Origin: Flavobacterium sp. HTF | GTDB lineage: Bacteria; Bacteroidota; Bacteroidia; Flavobacteriales; Flavobacteriaceae | DNA length: 56,511 bases | Assembly (NCBI RefSeq): GCF_003105115.1 | Contig: NZ_QETH01000025.1 | Span: forward strand, 1 to 56,511 | Reading direction: 5' to 3' | Shown: in pieces, positions 25,468 to 35,511 of the stretch | How the letters are laid out: the number at the start of each line of letters is the position of its first letter | How positions within the stretch are numbered: the stretch's first letter is position 1 | Made by a program: the position numbers and the translations under genes | Notes under the pieces: model-generated | Told to the model about the DNA's origin: nothing | Seen by the model: only the letters and a program-made list of their open reading frames with translations | Databases searched by the model: none

Positions 25468-26754
25468 TTAAATATAATCTAAAGTACGTTCCAGTGCCAT
25501 TCCTCTGGATCCCTTTATAAGGATTGTATTTTCATTAAATTTAATAGTCTTTAAATGGTCTGCAAATGCATCAAAAGTTTCAAAAAAATGAACATTATCA
25601 TTTGAAACTTTATGTTCATAAAAAGCTTTACCTATTAAATAACAAGCCGATTCGCTTTGATTTAAAACAGAATCAGTGATAATTTTATGTTCCTGTTTGC
25701 TTTCATTCCCAAGCTCAAACATATCGCCTAAAATCATTACTTTATTGAGATTATCCAATTGTATAAAATTTGCAATTGCTACCGCCATACTACTCGGATT
25801 TGCATTATAAGCATCTAATATAATCTGATTGGAACCTTTTTGCAATAATTGCGATCTGTTGTTTTCCGGAGTATATCCTTCAATTGCAGCTTTTATTTCA
25901 ATATTATCAACGTTAAAATACGTTCCGATAGCTACTGCGGCATTAATATTATTTGAATTATAGAGTCCGATCAAATTTGATTTCACGCTAAAATTGCTAT
26001 AATCAATAACAACAAAAGGATTTGCCTGTATATTTAAAATTTTAAGGTCTGCCTGGTCTTTTTGAATCCCGAAGGTAAAAGATTTTATTTTGTTAGATTT
26101 TTCAATCTGAATAGGATCTTCGAGATTTACAAAAGCTGTTTTTCCATTCTTTAAAAGATATTGGTACATTTCGCTTTTACCTTCAATTACACCTTCAACC
26201 CCACCAAAACCTTCTAAATGTGCTTTACCAAAATTTGTAATATAACCATAATCCGGCTGGGCAATTTCACACAAAAATTCAATTTCTTTTTTATGGTTAG
26301 CTCCCATTTCAACAATCCCAATTTCAGTTTCTTTAGTAAAAGATAGCAAAGTTAGAGGAACTCCAATATGATTGTTTAAATTACCAATTGTTGCTTTGGC
26401 ATTAAATTTTTTAGACAAAACTACATTGATAAGCTCTTTTGTAGTTGTTTTACCGTTACTTCCGGTTAAGGCAATAATAGGGAGTTTCAAATAGGAACGG
26501 TGAAATTTTGCTAATTCCTGCAATGTTTCAAGACTATTCTCAACCAGTATAGTTCTTTCATCAATGAAGTAAGACTGATTGTCAATAACGACGAATAAAG
26601 CTCCCAAATCAAGTGCTTGCTGAGCGAAAGTATTGGCGTCAAAGTTTTCACCCTTAATAGCGAAAAACATAGAATTTGCTTCAATTTTTCGGGTATCAAT
26701 TGAAACAGATTTGCATTTTAAAAACCGAGTATGAATGTCCTGAATATTCATCAT
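25468..26754 (-). CDS. murF: UDP-N-acetylmuramoyl-tripeptide--D-alanyl-D-alanine ligase
   Basis: MurF adds D-Ala-D-Ala to the UDP-MurNAc tripeptide, the last cytoplasmic step of peptidoglycan precursor synthesis. The 428-residue protein shows SVDTRK-like SIDTRKIEANSMFFAI at the N terminus, the ATP-binding loop LTGSNGKTTTKE, the central NNHIGVPLTLL, and ILDAYNANPSSM in the C-terminal domain. Two adjacent ATGs (26754 and 26751) are possible starts. It is transcribed in the same direction as gldJ but a terminator at 26772-26795 lies between. Confidence 0.95.
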   Translation of the reverse strand: MMNIQDIHTRFLKCKSVSIDTRKIEANSMFFAIKGENFDANTFAQQALDLGALFVVIDNQSYFIDERTILVENSLETLQELAKFHRSYLKLPIIALTGSNGKTTTKELINVVLSKKFNAKATIGNLNNHIGVPLTLLSFTKETEIGIVEMGANHKKEIEFLCEIAQPDYGYITNFGKAHLEGFGGVEGVIEGKSEMYQYLLKNGKTAFVNLEDPIQIEKSNKIKSFTFGIQKDQADLKILNIQANPFVVIDYSNFSVKSNLIGLYNSNNINAAVAIGTYFNVDNIEIKAAIEGYTPENNRSQLLQKGSNQIILDAYNANPSSMAVAIANFIQLDNLNKVMILGDMFELGNESKQEHKIITDSVLNQSESACYLIGKAFYEHKVSNDNVHFFETFDAFADHLKTIKFNENTILIKGSRGMALERTLDYI

Positions 26755-26771
26755 TAACTTTTTTAAAAAAT

Positions 26772-26795
26772 AAAAGCCCTAACTAAAGGGCTTTT
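26772..26795. terminator. Terminator between gldJ and murF
   Basis: AAAAGCCCT and AGGGCTTTT form a 9-bp stem with a 6-nt loop, downstream of gldJ. The A/T flanks make it usable on both strands. Confidence 0.8.
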
Positions 26796-26815
26796 ATTGC
26801 AATTAAATATATTTT

Positions 26816-28507
26816 TTAGTTTCTAGGCGATTTTTTTCTTTCGGTTTTAGCACCTACTCTAGACATAGCGCATCTAAATCCTATGTAGTCAGTTGCCATA
26901 TCCTGAGGGAAATATCTTCTTTGAGCCGGATCTAACCAGTAAGCTCTGTCTCTCCAAGAACCTCCTTTGTAAACTCTTACGTTATCATCGATTAAAGTTG
27001 TACGTTTACTAGAGTTATCATATTTTCTAACCATTTTACCTAAACTATCAGTAGTGATATTATGTTTAGGAGCGTTGTACATATTTTGATCCGCTTTTGC
27101 TCCGGATTCAGAATCTCCAAAGTCAAAATATTTAGATGATTGTTTATCACCATCTCTATAGTTGATATTGTCGCTTGTACTGAAGTTTGTTCTCAAATAA
27201 GTTTCTTGCTCATCAACTGGAACCTGAGCAATTTCACCCGGAAGGTTTCTTGCTACAACTTTACCGTTACTTAAAGTATCATATTTGATATTCTCTTTAG
27301 TGATGATTTCAAGTTTACCGTCTTTACCAATTTTATTTTTAGCGTATTGATTTCCTCTATAGTAGTTAAAATCGTTAGCTTCATTATCGATTATAGGTCT
27401 GTAAACATCCGCTACCCATTCTGCAACGTTACCTGCCATATCATACAATCCGAAATCATTTGGAGCGTAACTTTTTACAGCATTTGTAATATCTGCACCA
27501 TCATCTGACCAACCAGCAATTCCACCGTAATCACCATTTCCTTGTTTAAAGTTAGCCAATTGATCTCCTTTGTTTTTACGTTTAGATGAACGTGTATAAT
27601 CTCCGGACCAAGGGTATTTCTTTTGTCCTTTATATATATTGTATTCTCTTTGTCCAACATCTGCAGCAGCTGCATATTCCCATTCTGCTTCAGTAGGAAG
27701 TCTGTATTCAGGTAAAATTACACCAGAAGAACGTTGTGCATAAACATTTTTTGCATCAGGTACTACACCGTCTTTACCCGCTTTAGGTCTTCTTCCGTTT
27801 GGATTTTTCTTTAATACAATATCTTCACTACCTCCGTAAGAAGTAGATGGAGAAGCAAGGTAAGCTTCTGTATTAAATAAACTTTCAGCACTTACATCTT
27901 GTGTTTTAGCACCTTTTTTAATATACCCTTCTTTTTCAAGAACAGCCTCGTTTACACGATCTGTTCTCCATTTACTAAATTCAACTGCCTGAATCCAGTT
28001 AACACCAACTACAGGATAGTTAGCATAAGATGGGTGTCTTAAATAATTATTAGTCATCGTTTCGTTATATCCTAAACGATTTCTCCATACAAGTGTATCA
28101 GGAGATGCTCCTTCATATATATTTTTGTAGTTTTCTTCTGTTGGAGGAAAAACTTTCTTTAACCACTCCAGGTATTCAAGATACATACCATTAGTAACTT
28201 CAGTTTCATCCATGTAGAAAGATTGAACGTGTTGTTGAGTTGGAGTGTTATTCCAATCATGCATAACATCATCCTGTACTTTACCCATAGTAAACGTACC
28301 TCCTTCAACAAAAACTAAACCAGGTCCGGCCTGTTGTTTTTTCCCTGCATTTCTAGCAGAAGTTCCATTCTGACTGTCTACATCCCAACCAGTTGCTCTT
28401 GAAGCGTGAGAGGAACTCGATTTTTTGCTACAACTAGCCGTGCCCAACATCAATACCATTGACATCATTAATTGCAAGACTACAATTTTGTTTACTTTCA
28501 TACTCAT
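26816..28507 (-). CDS. gldJ: Gliding motility and T9SS lipoprotein GldJ
   Basis: GldJ is an outer-membrane-associated lipoprotein needed for gliding and for stability of the type IX secretion machinery. The 563-residue protein has a lipobox ending in Cys26 (MLGTASC) followed by a Ser-rich stretch, then a formylglycine-generating-enzyme-like (FGE-sulfatase) fold: FVEGGTFTMG, ETEVTNGMYLEYLEWL, YRLPTEAEWEYAA, MAGNVAEWVADVY and KGGSWRDRAYWL. The fold is used structurally in the Gld proteins. Two starts are possible (28507 and 28501). It is divergent from porU, an order known from F. johnsoniae, and a good promoter lies at 28533-28561. Confidence 0.95.
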   Translation of the reverse strand: MSMKVNKIVVLQLMMSMVLMLGTASCSKKSSSSHASRATGWDVDSQNGTSARNAGKKQQAGPGLVFVEGGTFTMGKVQDDVMHDWNNTPTQQHVQSFYMDETEVTNGMYLEYLEWLKKVFPPTEENYKNIYEGASPDTLVWRNRLGYNETMTNNYLRHPSYANYPVVGVNWIQAVEFSKWRTDRVNEAVLEKEGYIKKGAKTQDVSAESLFNTEAYLASPSTSYGGSEDIVLKKNPNGRRPKAGKDGVVPDAKNVYAQRSSGVILPEYRLPTEAEWEYAAAADVGQREYNIYKGQKKYPWSGDYTRSSKRKNKGDQLANFKQGNGDYGGIAGWSDDGADITNAVKSYAPNDFGLYDMAGNVAEWVADVYRPIIDNEANDFNYYRGNQYAKNKIGKDGKLEIITKENIKYDTLSNGKVVARNLPGEIAQVPVDEQETYLRTNFSTSDNINYRDGDKQSSKYFDFGDSESGAKADQNMYNAPKHNITTDSLGKMVRKYDNSSKRTTLIDDNVRVYKGGSWRDRAYWLDPAQRRYFPQDMATDYIGFRCAMSRVGAKTERKKSPRN

Positions 28508-28532
28508 TCTTAGGTGATAAATTTAGGTGCTG

Positions 28533-28561
28533 CAATATAACAATTAACATTTAATTAGCAA
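28533..28561 (-). promoter_or_regulatory. Promoter of gldJ
   Basis: On the minus strand: TTG (28559-28561), an 18-bp spacer, then TTATATTG (28533-28540), near TAnnTTTG, followed by CAGCACC. Spacing fits the Bacteroidetes -33/-7 pattern, about 26 bp before the first ATG. Confidence 0.55.
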
Positions 28562-28714
28562 CATCCGTTCTAATAATTTTATTTAGCTGTTTTTTACCAG
28601 AAAATAACCTATAGTTACGAACGCAAAAATATACTTTTTATTATTTACTATAACATGAAATACTATATTTTTACTTACTAAAATAATTTAAAAATAATTT
28701 CGTTTTTTAAGCCT

Positions 28715-31700
28715 ATGAAACAAGCCCTATTTCTATATCTGTTTTTAATCCCTTTCGCTTCATTTTCCCAGATAAATGGCACTCTGACGCTGGATTGGCA
28801 AAGCAAAAAAGAGATGGCTTTTGGCGACCATAAAATTGTCATTCCCTATTTTTCCGGAAGCACTTTTCGGTTTGATACTACCAAAAAAAGCATAAGTTTA
28901 CTGCTTAACCCAGGCGAATCGAACTATACGGGCGGCAGTTTTCTGCTGCTGACAAACATTTTATATGAAACAATTTCAATTAACGAATTAGGGGATCTAA
29001 ATCTGGAAAACATCCCTAATAAACCAAATGAAACGTTAAAAATTGCTTCGGCAAGAGATAAAAAGCAGGCTTATATTTCTCTTGATCCCATTATTAAGGA
29101 AGGAAACAGCTATAAACGTATAAAATCATTTTCCTATTCCATTAACAATAACACATCAAAAAGCAATAATTCTTCCGTTTATCAAAAATCAGGCGCTATT
29201 TATAATTCTGTTCTGGCTTCCGGTGATTGGTATCGGTTTTATATCGAAAAATCAGGCGTTTATAAAATTTCGAAATCATTTTTGCAAAGTATTGGATTCG
29301 ATCCGGGGAAAGCTGACCCAAGAAGAATCAAAATATATGGAAACGGAGGAAAAATGCTTCCTCTTGCAAACAGTATCTATTATCCGGATGATTTAACTGA
29401 AAATGCCATTCAGATTGCCGGTGAAAATGACGGTGTTTTTGACAATGACGACTACATTCTGTTTTATGCCGAAGGAATTGATAACTGGAACACAGAAAGC
29501 CAAACCAACATAAATGTATTTGACAGCAAGTCTTACTATTATATTACGGTTACCGGCGGAGACGGAAAACGAATTCCAGTCCTAAACCAGCCAACAAACA
29601 ACAGCACTCTGGAGTTAAACACTTACGACGACTATCAGCATCATGAAATTGACAAAATAAATATTGCTCACACCGGAAGACAATGGTTTGGGGAAGCATT
29701 TGATATTAATGAAGAACAAGAATTTGACTTTAATTTTCAAAATCTTGACACCTCAGTTCCTGTAAAAATTGAATTAAACGCAATTTCAGCAGCCTTTACT
29801 CCTACTTCATTTTTAGTCTCTTCTAATGGACAAACCATCGGAACATTAAATTTCCAGTCCTTAATATCCAACTCCAGCGTAAAATTTGACTCAAAAAAAC
29901 TACCTGCAAACACCACATTTACCGGCGCAGAAAATATAAAAATCAAACTCACGTATAATAATAATGGAGTTCCGGGGTCAAAAGGATACCTTGATTACAT
30001 TAATCTAATTGCTAAAAGAAAACTACTGGGAACAGGAAAACAATTCAGATTCCAATATGACTTAGCCGGTTCAACTGCCGGAACAGTAAATTATACCATT
30101 GGCAATGCATCCGGAATTTCTCAAATATGGGATATTACAGACCTATATAATGTATCAAAAGTTGAAAACGCCAATCAGGCAAGTTTTAGCTTCAAAGCTA
30201 CACTAGGAGAAATAAGAAAATACATTGCAATTGACCCTGCCGATTATTTTACTCCTTTAAAAGATAGTCAGTCTAAAATTGTCAACCAAAATCTAAAAGG
30301 AACTCTTTTTAAAAATAATCAAAACACATTTCAGGATATTGATTATGTAATTATTACCCCAAAAAGTTTAGCCTCTCAGGCTGAAAGCCTGGCCAGTTTT
30401 CACCGAACCAATTCGAATCTGAATGTAAAAGTCATCACACTGGAAAACATCTATCAGGAATTTTCATCAGGAAAACAGGATATTGCCGCAATCAGAAACT
30501 GTATTAGATATATTTATGACAACGCCTCTTCACCAGAAAAAAGACTAAAATATATAAATCTGTTTGGCGATGCTTCTTATGATTATAAAGACCGCATCCA
30601 GAACAACAATAATATTGTACCAACATATCAGTCCTTAATAAGCAACACCGTTGGAGAAGGATCTTTTGCTTCTGATGATTTTTATGGACTGATGGATTCT
30701 GACGAAGGAAATTTGACATCATACGCCAAAGGAATTGACATTGCCGTAGGGCGAATGTTGGTTTCTGATAATTCCCAGGCTCAGGAAATGGTCAATAAAG
30801 TTTTGGAATATCATAATTCAAAATCTTATGGAAACTGGCGAAATAATGTTGTTTTAATTAGCGATGATGCAGATCAAAGTTCGGATGCAAGTTTACAGTC
30901 AAGACAAAATATATTAGCAGACCTTATAACAACAGAAAAACCGTTTTTTAATATCGAAAAAATATTTCTTGACTCTTACACTCAGGAAGCGTCTGCGGGT
31001 GGAGCCAGATATCCAAAGGCAAGAACCGATATTTTTAATGCTTTTGAAAAAGGCGCCTTAGTATTTAATTATTTAGGCCACGGAGGAGAAGATGGCCTGG
31101 CAAGCGAGCGAATTTGGGAAAAATCGGACGGGCAAAACCTAAGCAACCAATACAAATATCCTTTATTTATAACCATAACCTGCGAATTTTCACGCTTTGA
31201 CGATCCCACGAGACCAACTGCCGGCGAATATACTTTTTGGAATCCAAAAGGCGGCGCCATCTCAATGCTTACAACCATACGTGAAATAGGACAATTTAAT
31301 GCCGAAAACTTTAATGACAGCCTGAGCAAAAATTTACTTGCATACGGAAGCAATCAATACACTTCTATTGCCGAAGCATTACGTATTTCAAAAAATGAAA
31401 GTCCGAGTTCTGCCAGTAACGTTGTTTTTTACATAGGAGATCCTGCATTGATGTTAGCCATTCCAAAACCCCGAATTAATTTAACAAAAGTTAACGATGT
31501 TGTTATTTCGCAACCTGTTCCTGATTTTAAATCGTTGGCAAAAATTAAAATAACTGGTGAGATCACAGATGAAAACAATACGCTTTTAAGCAATTATACT
31601 GGCGAATTATCAACTTCTATTTTCGATAAAATAATCACCGCTACCACTTTAAACAATGATGGTTATAGCCCTGCAATGTCATTCAAAACCCTTGGTGAGA

Positions 31701-32551
31701 CAATCTTCAGAGGAAATGCTTCTGTGAAAAACGGGCAATTTGAATTCAGTTTTGTTGTACCAAGAGATATCCGCATTCCTGTTGACAACGGAAAAATTAG
31801 TTTTTATTCCAAAAAAGAAGGAGCTCTTGAAAACCAATCCGGCTACAATACAACTATTAAAATAGGAGGTATAAATGAAAATGCCCCTCAGGACAATATA
31901 AATCCAAAAGTGAAGTTATATATGAACGACGAAACATTTGTTTCCGGAGGAATTACAAATAGTTCCCCTTTCTTATTGGCTTTTTTGGAAGATGAAAATG
32001 GTATAAATACAGCTAGCGGGATCGGTCATGATATCGTTGCTGTCTTAGATGGCGATGTTAGTAATCCTTATATTTTAAATGATTACTATCAGACTAAATT
32101 AGACGATTACACAAATGGAAACTTACGTTTCCCGTTAAGAAATTTAGAAGCAGGGTTGCATACTATAAGTTTTACAGCGTGGGATGTTTATAATAATCCC
32201 GTAACAAGCGAGATACAATTTATAGTTGTGGGAGATGAATCCCTGACTCTGTCGCACGTTCTCAATTATCCGAATCCATTTTCAACCTATACTCAATTTT
32301 GGTTTTCGCACAACAGGCCTTATGAACCTTTAGATGTTCAGGTTCAGGTAATGACAATTACAGGAAAAGTAGTCTGGACAAAAAACCAGATTATTACAAC
32401 AGAGGGATTTTTGTCGAGAGAAATAACATGGGACGGGAGAGATGATTTTGGAGACCGTATTGGCAAAGGAGTTTATATCTATAAACTTACAGTTAAATCT
32501 AATTTAACAAATAAAAAAGCAGAAAAATACGAAAAACTTGTTATCTTATAA
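28715..32551 (+). CDS. porU: T9SS C-terminal signal peptidase PorU
   Basis: PorU is the surface protease that removes the C-terminal sorting domain from T9SS cargo and helps attach the cargo to the cell surface. The 1278-residue protein has a signal peptide ending SFSQ and a gingipain-like C25 peptidase domain with catalytic His789 (YLGHGGEDG) and Cys823 (ITCEFSRF). The C terminus carries a beta-sandwich with YPNPFSTYTQF, resembling the cargo sorting domain itself, as in known PorU. It is followed 40 bp later by porV, its partner in the attachment complex, and is divergent from gldJ. Confidence 0.95.
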   Translation: MKQALFLYLFLIPFASFSQINGTLTLDWQSKKEMAFGDHKIVIPYFSGSTFRFDTTKKSISLLLNPGESNYTGGSFLLLTNILYETISINELGDLNLENIPNKPNETLKIASARDKKQAYISLDPIIKEGNSYKRIKSFSYSINNNTSKSNNSSVYQKSGAIYNSVLASGDWYRFYIEKSGVYKISKSFLQSIGFDPGKADPRRIKIYGNGGKMLPLANSIYYPDDLTENAIQIAGENDGVFDNDDYILFYAEGIDNWNTESQTNINVFDSKSYYYITVTGGDGKRIPVLNQPTNNSTLELNTYDDYQHHEIDKINIAHTGRQWFGEAFDINEEQEFDFNFQNLDTSVPVKIELNAISAAFTPTSFLVSSNGQTIGTLNFQSLISNSSVKFDSKKLPANTTFTGAENIKIKLTYNNNGVPGSKGYLDYINLIAKRKLLGTGKQFRFQYDLAGSTAGTVNYTIGNASGISQIWDITDLYNVSKVENANQASFSFKATLGEIRKYIAIDPADYFTPLKDSQSKIVNQNLKGTLFKNNQNTFQDIDYVIITPKSLASQAESLASFHRTNSNLNVKVITLENIYQEFSSGKQDIAAIRNCIRYIYDNASSPEKRLKYINLFGDASYDYKDRIQNNNNIVPTYQSLISNTVGEGSFASDDFYGLMDSDEGNLTSYAKGIDIAVGRMLVSDNSQAQEMVNKVLEYHNSKSYGNWRNNVVLISDDADQSSDASLQSRQNILADLITTEKPFFNIEKIFLDSYTQEASAGGARYPKARTDIFNAFEKGALVFNYLGHGGEDGLASERIWEKSDGQNLSNQYKYPLFITITCEFSRFDDPTRPTAGEYTFWNPKGGAISMLTTIREIGQFNAENFNDSLSKNLLAYGSNQYTSIAEALRISKNESPSSASNVVFYIGDPALMLAIPKPRINLTKVNDVVISQPVPDFKSLAKIKITGEITDENNTLLSNYTGELSTSIFDKIITATTLNNDGYSPAMSFKTLGETIFRGNASVKNGQFEFSFVVPRDIRIPVDNGKISFYSKKEGALENQSGYNTTIKIGGINENAPQDNINPKVKLYMNDETFVSGGITNSSPFLLAFLEDENGINTASGIGHDIVAVLDGDVSNPYILNDYYQTKLDDYTNGNLRFPLRNLEAGLHTISFTAWDVYNNPVTSEIQFIVVGDESLTLSHVLNYPNPFSTYTQFWFSHNRPYEPLDVQVQVMTITGKVVWTKNQIITTEGFLSREITWDGRDDFGDRIGKGVYIYKLTVKSNLTNKKAEKYEKLVIL

Positions 32552-32591
32552 TAATATATATATTTTTACCATAACATATTTAGCCCCATAA

Positions 32592-33791
32592 ATGAAAAAA
32601 ATATCGCTCCTATTAATTTGTTTTTTAGTAATCTCAGTCGCAAAAGCACAAGACATTGTTCCAATTACAACCGGAGTTCCCTTTTTATTAGTCGCAGCAG
32701 ATGCACGAGCAGCTGGTATGGCAGATCAGGGAGTTGCAACTTCAGCAGACGCTTTTTCACAACAGTGGAATCCGGCAAAATATGCTTTTTCTGTTGACAA
32801 ACAGGGTTTTTCTGTAAGCTATACTCCTTATTTAACAGATTTAGCCAATGATATTTCTCTTGGCCAGGCAACTTATTACAACAGGTTCAACGAAAGGAGT
32901 GCGTTTGCAGGAAGTTTACGTTTTTTCGGATTTGGTGACATTGAATTAAGAAAAGACCCTAATGACACCCCAAATGTTGTTTCTCCAAACGAATTCGCCT
33001 TAGATGGTTCGTACTCATTAAAACTGAGTGATAAATTCTCTATGGCAATTGGTGCAAGATATATAAGGTCTAATTTAAAAATTGCATCAGAGGATGTTGA
33101 TGCATCAGCGGCAAGCACTTTTGCAATAGACGTTGCTGGATTTTTTCAATCAGAAGAAATTGCATATAACAGCTTCAACGGAAGATGGAGAGGAGGTTTT
33201 AACTTGCAAAATATGGGACGAAAAATAAGCTATGACAATGACGAAATCAGTGCCAACTTTTTGCCGGCTAACTTAAGATTAGGGGGAGGATTCGATTTTA
33301 TACTTGACGATTACAACAAAGTAAGCGTTAGTGTTGAATTCTCAAAACTTATGGTTCCAACCCCTCCTGGACCCGGAACACCTGTTGACACAAATGGAGA
33401 CGGAGACTTTAATGACCCTGAAGACATTACTCAGGGCGAAGCAAATTCTATAAACTACGATAAATATAATGATACGAGTTGGGTTGCCGGGATGTTTAAA
33501 TCTTTTGGAGATGCACCGGGCGGTTTCAGCGAAGAATTAAAAGAAATCACTTATAGTGTTGGAGGGGAATATTTGTATCAGGATTCCTTTGCCGTTAGAG
33601 CAGGTTATTTCCATGAAAGCCCTGAAAAAGGAGCCCGTAAGTTTTTCTCTCTTGGAGCAGGTTTCAAATATAATGTAGTAAAAGTTGACGTTTCTTATTT
33701 ATTTTCAGCATCAAAAGTTAAAAATCCGTTAGAAAATACGCTTCGTTTTTCTTTAACGTTTAACTTTGGCGACAAATACGAAGTTTACTAA
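32592..33791 (+). CDS. porV: T9SS outer-membrane shuttle protein PorV
   Basis: PorV (LptO) is an outer-membrane beta-barrel of the FadL type that carries T9SS cargo from the translocon to PorU. The 399-residue protein has a signal peptide ending AKAQ, the family start TGVPFLLVAADARAAGMADQG, many alternating barrel strands, and a C-terminal barrel end LRFSLTFNFGDKYEVY. A Gly/Pro/Asp-rich insert near residues 255-285 is probably a surface loop. It is in an operon with porU. A terminator at 33817-33848 follows. Confidence 0.95.
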   Translation: MKKISLLLICFLVISVAKAQDIVPITTGVPFLLVAADARAAGMADQGVATSADAFSQQWNPAKYAFSVDKQGFSVSYTPYLTDLANDISLGQATYYNRFNERSAFAGSLRFFGFGDIELRKDPNDTPNVVSPNEFALDGSYSLKLSDKFSMAIGARYIRSNLKIASEDVDASAASTFAIDVAGFFQSEEIAYNSFNGRWRGGFNLQNMGRKISYDNDEISANFLPANLRLGGGFDFILDDYNKVSVSVEFSKLMVPTPPGPGTPVDTNGDGDFNDPEDITQGEANSINYDKYNDTSWVAGMFKSFGDAPGGFSEELKEITYSVGGEYLYQDSFAVRAGYFHESPEKGARKFFSLGAGFKYNVVKVDVSYLFSASKVKNPLENTLRFSLTFNFGDKYEVY

Positions 33792-33816
33792 ACTAAAAAA
33801 ATAAAACAATAATTAC

Positions 33817-33848
33817 AATCCAAATTTCTACTTCAGGGAATTTGGATT
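33817..33848 (+). terminator. Terminator downstream of porV
   Basis: AATCCAAATT and AATTTGGATT form a 10-bp stem with a 12-nt loop, followed by a run of T's. It ends the porU-porV transcript only about 20 bp before the cytidine deaminase ATG. Confidence 0.85.
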
Positions 33849-33866
33849 TTTTTTCCCTTATAAAGA

Positions 33867-34349
33867 ATGAAAGAAATAAGCTTTACATCATCATTTTTAT
33901 CCTATACTTCATTAGAAGAATTACCAAAAGATATTCAGGAACTAATGAACGAAGCAGTCGAAGTACGTAAAAAAGCCTATGCCCCTTATTCACAATTTAG
34001 GGTCGGAGCAGCTTTATTATTAGATAATGGAAAAATAGTTTTAGGCTCTAATCAGGAAAATGCGGCTTATCCGTCAGGATTATGCGCAGAACGTGTAGCT
34101 ATTTTTCATGCAGGGAGTGTTTATCCGGAAGCCAAAATTTTAAAAATGGCAATCACTGCAGCATCAGATACTAATCAGACAAAAGCACCTATTCCTCCTT
34201 GCGGCTCTTGCCGTCAGTCAATTGCAGAATACGAAATCAGACAGGACACCCCTATAGAAATCTATTTTATGGGTGAAATTGGTGAAATTTACAAGTCTGA
34301 ATCCCTCAAAAATTTACTTCCTTTTATGTTTGATAAAAAGTTCTTGTAA
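33867..34349 (+). CDS. cdd: Cytidine deaminase
   Basis: Converts cytidine and deoxycytidine to uridine forms in pyrimidine salvage. The 160-residue protein has zinc ligand Cys73 and proton-shuttle Glu75 in GLCAERVAIF, and zinc ligands Cys112 and Cys115 in PPCGSCRQS, with YSQFRVGAALL upstream as the substrate strand. Length fits the tetrameric class. It starts about 20 bp after the porV terminator, so either read-through or a promoter overlapping the terminator must drive it; no good -7 box is visible. Confidence 0.93.
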   Translation: MKEISFTSSFLSYTSLEELPKDIQELMNEAVEVRKKAYAPYSQFRVGAALLLDNGKIVLGSNQENAAYPSGLCAERVAIFHAGSVYPEAKILKMAITAASDTNQTKAPIPPCGSCRQSIAEYEIRQDTPIEIYFMGEIGEIYKSESLKNLLPFMFDKKFL

Positions 34350-34398
34350 AAAAAACCAAAAAGTAGCGTTTAAATTTTAGTTCTTAAATCTAATGTCT

Positions 34399-34406
34399 TA
34401 TTTTTG
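34399..34406 (+). promoter_or_regulatory. -7 box of the pyruvate dehydrogenase operon
   Basis: TATTTTTG matches TAnnTTTG exactly and is followed by CATCCC, about 100 bp before the pdhA ATG. A hairpin (34403-34429) starts inside the box, so the transcript leader would begin within or just after its first arm. Confidence 0.6.
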
Positions 34407-34429
34407 CATCCCGACCTTTCGGGCGCAAA
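34403..34429 (+). repeat. Hairpin in the pdhA leader
   Basis: TTTGC/GCAAA and CCCGA/TCGGG pair around a CCTT loop. It could terminate cdd transcription weakly or sit at the start of the pdhA leader. Its core (CCCGA...TCGGG) is close to the palindromes found in frame inside pdhC. Confidence 0.6.
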
Positions 34430-34508
34430 TTTGTGGGAGGAAACTATTTTGCGTTACAGGCAACAATAATCGATAACACAAACAACTTTAGCAAAAGAAA
34501 GAATTCAG

Positions 34509-35507
34509 ATGAAAGAAGTTACAAAAGAGGTATATTTAAAGTGGTATGAGGACATGCTACTTTGGAGAAAGTTTGAAGACAAACTTGCAGCATTATACAT
34601 CCAACAAAAAGTTAGAGGTTTTCTACACTTATATAATGGTCAGGAGGCTGTACTAGCAGGTGCTCTGCATGCTATGGATCTGACCAAAGATAAAATGATT
34701 ACTGCTTATAGAAACCACGTTCAGCCTATTGGTATGGGAGTTGATCCCAGAAATGTAATGGCGGAACTTTTAGGAAAAGCAACCGGAACTTCTAAAGGTA
34801 TGGGAGGTTCTATGCACATTTTCTCTAAAGAGCACCGTTTTTACGGAGGTCACGGAATCGTTGGTGGACAAATTCCGGTAGGAGCTGGTTTAGCTTTTGC
34901 TGATAAATATTTCAACACAGGCGGGGTTACCATGACTTATTTTGGTGACGGTGCTGCCAGACAAGGTTCTCTTCACGAAGCTTTCAATATGGCTATGTTA
35001 TGGAAATTACCAGTTGTATTTATCGTTGAGAACAACGGTTATGCAATGGGAACTTCTGTAGAAAGAACTGCAAACCACACAGACATCTGGAAATTAGGTT
35101 TAGGATACGAAATGCCTTGCGGACCTGTTGACGGAATGAATCCGGTAAAAGTTGCTGAAGCAATGCACGAAGCTATCGAAAGAGCGCGTCGCGGAGACGG
35201 ACCAACTTTCCTTGAAATGAAAACGTACCGTTACAGAGGACACTCTATGTCTGATGCACAATTATACCGTTCTAAAGAAGAGGTTGAAGAGTACAAAAAA
35301 ATTGACCCAATTACACAAGTTCTTGATGTAATCCTGGATCAAAAATATGCTACAGAAGAAGAAATTGAAGTAATTGACCAAAGAGTTAAAGACTTAGTTG
35401 AAGAATGTCAGAAATTCGCTGAAGAATCTCCATATCCAGACTTACAGCAATTATACGATGTAGTATACGCACAAGAAGACTATCCATTTACACCTCATAA
35501 ACTATAA
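34509..35507 (+). CDS. pdhA: Pyruvate dehydrogenase E1 component, alpha subunit
   Basis: The E1 alpha subunit binds thiamine diphosphate and, with E1 beta, decarboxylates pyruvate and acetylates the lipoyl arm of E2. The 332-residue protein shows the TPP motif GDGAARQGSLHEAFNMA ending in VENNGYAMGT, and the phosphorylation-loop-like YRYRGHSMSDAQLYR. Length is typical for the heterotetrameric E1. It is 4 bp upstream of the E2 gene. The E1 beta and E3 genes are not in the window and must lie elsewhere. Confidence 0.95.
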   Translation: MKEVTKEVYLKWYEDMLLWRKFEDKLAALYIQQKVRGFLHLYNGQEAVLAGALHAMDLTKDKMITAYRNHVQPIGMGVDPRNVMAELLGKATGTSKGMGGSMHIFSKEHRFYGGHGIVGGQIPVGAGLAFADKYFNTGGVTMTYFGDGAARQGSLHEAFNMAMLWKLPVVFIVENNGYAMGTSVERTANHTDIWKLGLGYEMPCGPVDGMNPVKVAEAMHEAIERARRGDGPTFLEMKTYRYRGHSMSDAQLYRSKEEVEEYKKIDPITQVLDVILDQKYATEEEIEVIDQRVKDLVEECQKFAEESPYPDLQQLYDVVYAQEDYPFTPHKL

Positions 35508-35511
35508 CATC

